Assembly (NCBI GenBank): GCA_934101625.1
Contig: CAKORV010000043.1
Span: 1-6,205, forward strand
Origin: an uncultured Bacilli bacterium
Lineage (GTDB): Bacteria; Bacillota_I; Bacilli_A; RF39; UBA660
Length of the DNA stretch: 6,205 nt
Reading direction: 5' to 3'
The translations under genes and the position numbers were made by a program. Shown here one piece after another: positions 4,783-6,205 of the stretch (position 1 is the first letter of the stretch; every line of letters starts with the position of its first letter). The notes under the pieces are model-generated. The model made no database searches. It was not told the DNA's origin and worked only from the letters and a program-made list of their open reading frames with translations.

Positions 4783-6205
4783 ACAACTGTTTTCATCTAT
4801 TTCATATGGACTTGCTGGTGTTCCAATGCCTGATTTAACTTTGGCACATTTTGAGATTGAGATGACTGGTCTGACTGCAATGGTACGGCTTAGTATATCT
4901 GTACTTAATTTACCACTATCGCTTTCATAATTACTAATAATAAATACGCCTGTACCTGTTGTTGTATTTAGACCACTTGAAACTGAGGGAGAAAGTAGCC
5001 ACCAGTCATTACTAGTTGTTATAGAATTTCCTAAACTATTAGTATAATACCAAGTATATGGACTTGATAAATCATTTGTAAACCTTCCACCTGCGAATCT
5101 AATCTCATCTGCTGTCATGAGTGCTATTGGATATGTTAGTTGTCCGTTTCCTCCACCACTAGTGCTTGCACTAAATTTATCTTCTATTGCTTGAGTTTCT
5201 TCATATAATCCATCACTTTTATTTGCTCCACATTTATAATTAGGAACATATAGTCTTGTATATGTTCCAAATTCAAACCTTATTGATACAGAGTACGTTC
5301 CACTTCCTATACTTCTATCATTACAATATATTGCAGACTTACTTATATATTTGTCATAATTAGTTAGTAAATTATTTTTGTACCATGTATCAATCGTTGT
5401 TTTTATTATACTATCACTTGCATTTGTTCTATTATTTTCTAATGAACCCGCTGTTCCATACATATATCCTGCATACATCGGATTTTTAAATGAATTATTA
5501 AATGCTGTACTACTATTTATATATCCTCTCTTTGTATCATGACTTGTTCCAGAATATAACACTCTTACACTTCCATCTTCATTTGTACGAATTATTCTCC
5601 AATAGAATCCTCCAAAGTATACCCAGTTATTTGTTGTATTACCTGAATAATAATATACATCACTACCATCTTCTGTTTTATTTGTTTTATATAATGTCCC
5701 AGTAGTAGTTTCTGTATTCGTTACACTGAAGTCTGTTCTTTCTTTGATTGTAGTATTATCTCTTAACATTGCTTGGGCTAGTGTTGGTAATGCAGAATTT
5801 AATGTTATTGTACAAGTTACATCACTTTGTACATTTGATATTGTTAAGAGATTATTTGAAAGTGTTCCATTTGAACAACTTATACTAGCGTCTTCTAATG
5901 TATAACCTTCATTTGGTGTTATTGTGAATGTCACATCATTACCTTTATATACTTCTTTACTATTTGTATCACTACTTCCATTTATTACTACTACACTTGC
6001 TGTAAATAGGTTTGGATCTTTTGTTCCTACTTGTATTCCTAATATTCCACTTAGTATTTTTCCCATATCAACAGACTGATCTTCTTCTGTTTCTTTATAT
6101 ATTAGTTCTACTTTATATGTTTGTTTTTCTTTTGATTTTATTGGTACACTATACGCTAGTACTGTATCTGTACTTGTATTTGATTTTGGTATATCTTTAT
6201 ATTCA
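4777..6205 (-). CDS. Surface protein, C-terminal part: Ig-like module plus C-type-lectin-like (DUF6273-type) domain; 5' end missing
   Basis: The frame is open from the stop at 4777 to the right edge, giving 475 visible residues. An ATG at 6064-6066 is only internal: 46 in-frame codons without a stop precede it, and it lacks a good ribosome site. Visible residues 1-65 end a beta-rich domain (YKVELIYKETEEDQ, then DMGKILSGILGIQVGT). About 67-136 is a bacterial Ig-like/B-repeat-type module (VTFTITPNEGYTLEDASISC, then DVTCTITLN). About 185-452 is a domain common in surface proteins of uncultured gut Firmicutes, with FGGFYWRIIR (197-206), LTYPIALMTADEIRFAGG (356-373), WWLLSPS (401-407) and AVRPVISIS (443-451). 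This pattern resembles the formylglycine-generating-enzyme/C-type-lectin fold used for ligand binding. A GIGTPASPYEI tail follows. Six cysteines fall as three local pairs, suggesting disulfides. No LPXTG motif or transmembrane anchor is visible at the C-terminus. The ligand is unknown. Confidence 0.75.
   Translation of the reverse strand, partial: EYKDIPKSNTSTDTVLAYSVPIKSKEKQTYKVELIYKETEEDQSVDMGKILSGILGIQVGTKDPNLFTASVVVINGSSDTNSKEVYKGNDVTFTITPNEGYTLEDASISCSNGTLSNNLLTISNVQSDVTCTITLNSALPTLAQAMLRDNTTIKERTDFSVTNTETTTGTLYKTNKTEDGSDVYYYSGNTTNNWVYFGGFYWRIIRTNEDGSVRVLYSGTSHDTKRGYINSSTAFNNSFKNPMYAGYMYGTAGSLENNRTNASDSIIKTTIDTWYKNNLLTNYDKYISKSAIYCNDRSIGSGTYSVSIRFEFGTYTRLYVPNYKCGANKSDGLYEETQAIEDKFSASTSGGGNGQLTYPIALMTADEIRFAGGRFTNDLSSPYTWYYTNSLGNSITTSNDWWLLSPSVSSGLNTTTGTGVFIISNYESDSGKLSTDILSRTIAVRPVISISKCAKVKSGIGTPASPYEIDENSCK

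Noticed and set aside
5502..5705. Plus-strand reading frame of 67 codons
   Set aside because: It is antisense to the surface protein gene, low in complexity (Tyr/Leu/His-rich) and has no family pattern; a shadow frame.
6064..6066. ATG as the start of the surface protein
   Set aside because: The frame continues 46 codons upstream to the window edge without a stop, with protein-like sequence, and there is no convincing ribosome site.
4777..6205. Diversity-generating retroelement target
   Set aside because: The fold is suggestive, but no template repeat, reverse transcriptase or adenine-biased variable stretch is visible in the window.
1..6205. CRISPR array, tRNA, rRNA or insertion sequence
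   Set aside because: No regularly spaced repeats, no tRNA or rRNA signature, and no transposase or terminal inverted repeats were seen.

Overview
The window is very AT-rich, uses the standard bacterial code (no sign of UGA read as Trp), has strong AGGAGG-type ribosome binding sites and sigma-A-like promoters with 17-nt spacers. Together with the protein families present, this suggests a low-GC Firmicute, most likely one of the uncultured gut Bacilli (RF39/RFN20-like). The lineage is inferred from gene style and not proven by a marker gene in the window.

Layout from left to right. (1) Positions 1-250, minus strand: a housekeeping pair, ribosomal protein L33 (rpmG) followed two bases later by the first 25 codons of elongation factor P (efp), which runs off the left edge. 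(2) Positions 329-1104: an unusual block. A minus-strand gene for a stand-alone CdiA C-terminal-type nuclease, with a PD...DxK motif, lies between two direct copies of a tiny transcription unit on the plus strand. Each unit is an extended -10 promoter followed at once by a 44-nt hairpin and a U-tract, predicting an RNA of only about 50 nt. The copies are 48/60 identical without gaps, and one stem pair differs by a compensatory change. I do not recognise the RNA family. (3) Positions 1151-3117, plus strand: a two-gene overlapping operon, an SDR oxidoreductase and a YnbB-type PLP enzyme (methionine gamma-lyase family), ending in a bidirectional terminator. (4) Positions 3138-4691, minus strand: a membrane-anchored, beta-rich extracytoplasmic protein of unknown function with its own promoter. 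(5) Positions 4777-6205, minus strand: the C-terminal 475 residues of a large surface protein, with an Ig-like module and a C-terminal C-type-lectin-like (DUF6273-type) domain. It is open to the right edge, so the gene is partial.

How the parts relate. rpmG-efp and the SDR-ynbB pair each look like one transcription unit. The two exported proteins are tandem but separated by a terminator and a promoter, so they are probably expressed independently. The least explained part is the twin small-RNA block around the orphan nuclease: copy 1 is convergent with and overlaps the 3' end of the nuclease gene, while copy 2 is divergent from the nuclease promoter and lies just upstream of the SDR operon. 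It could be antisense control, an attenuator, or a duplicated cassette boundary. The sequence alone cannot decide between these.
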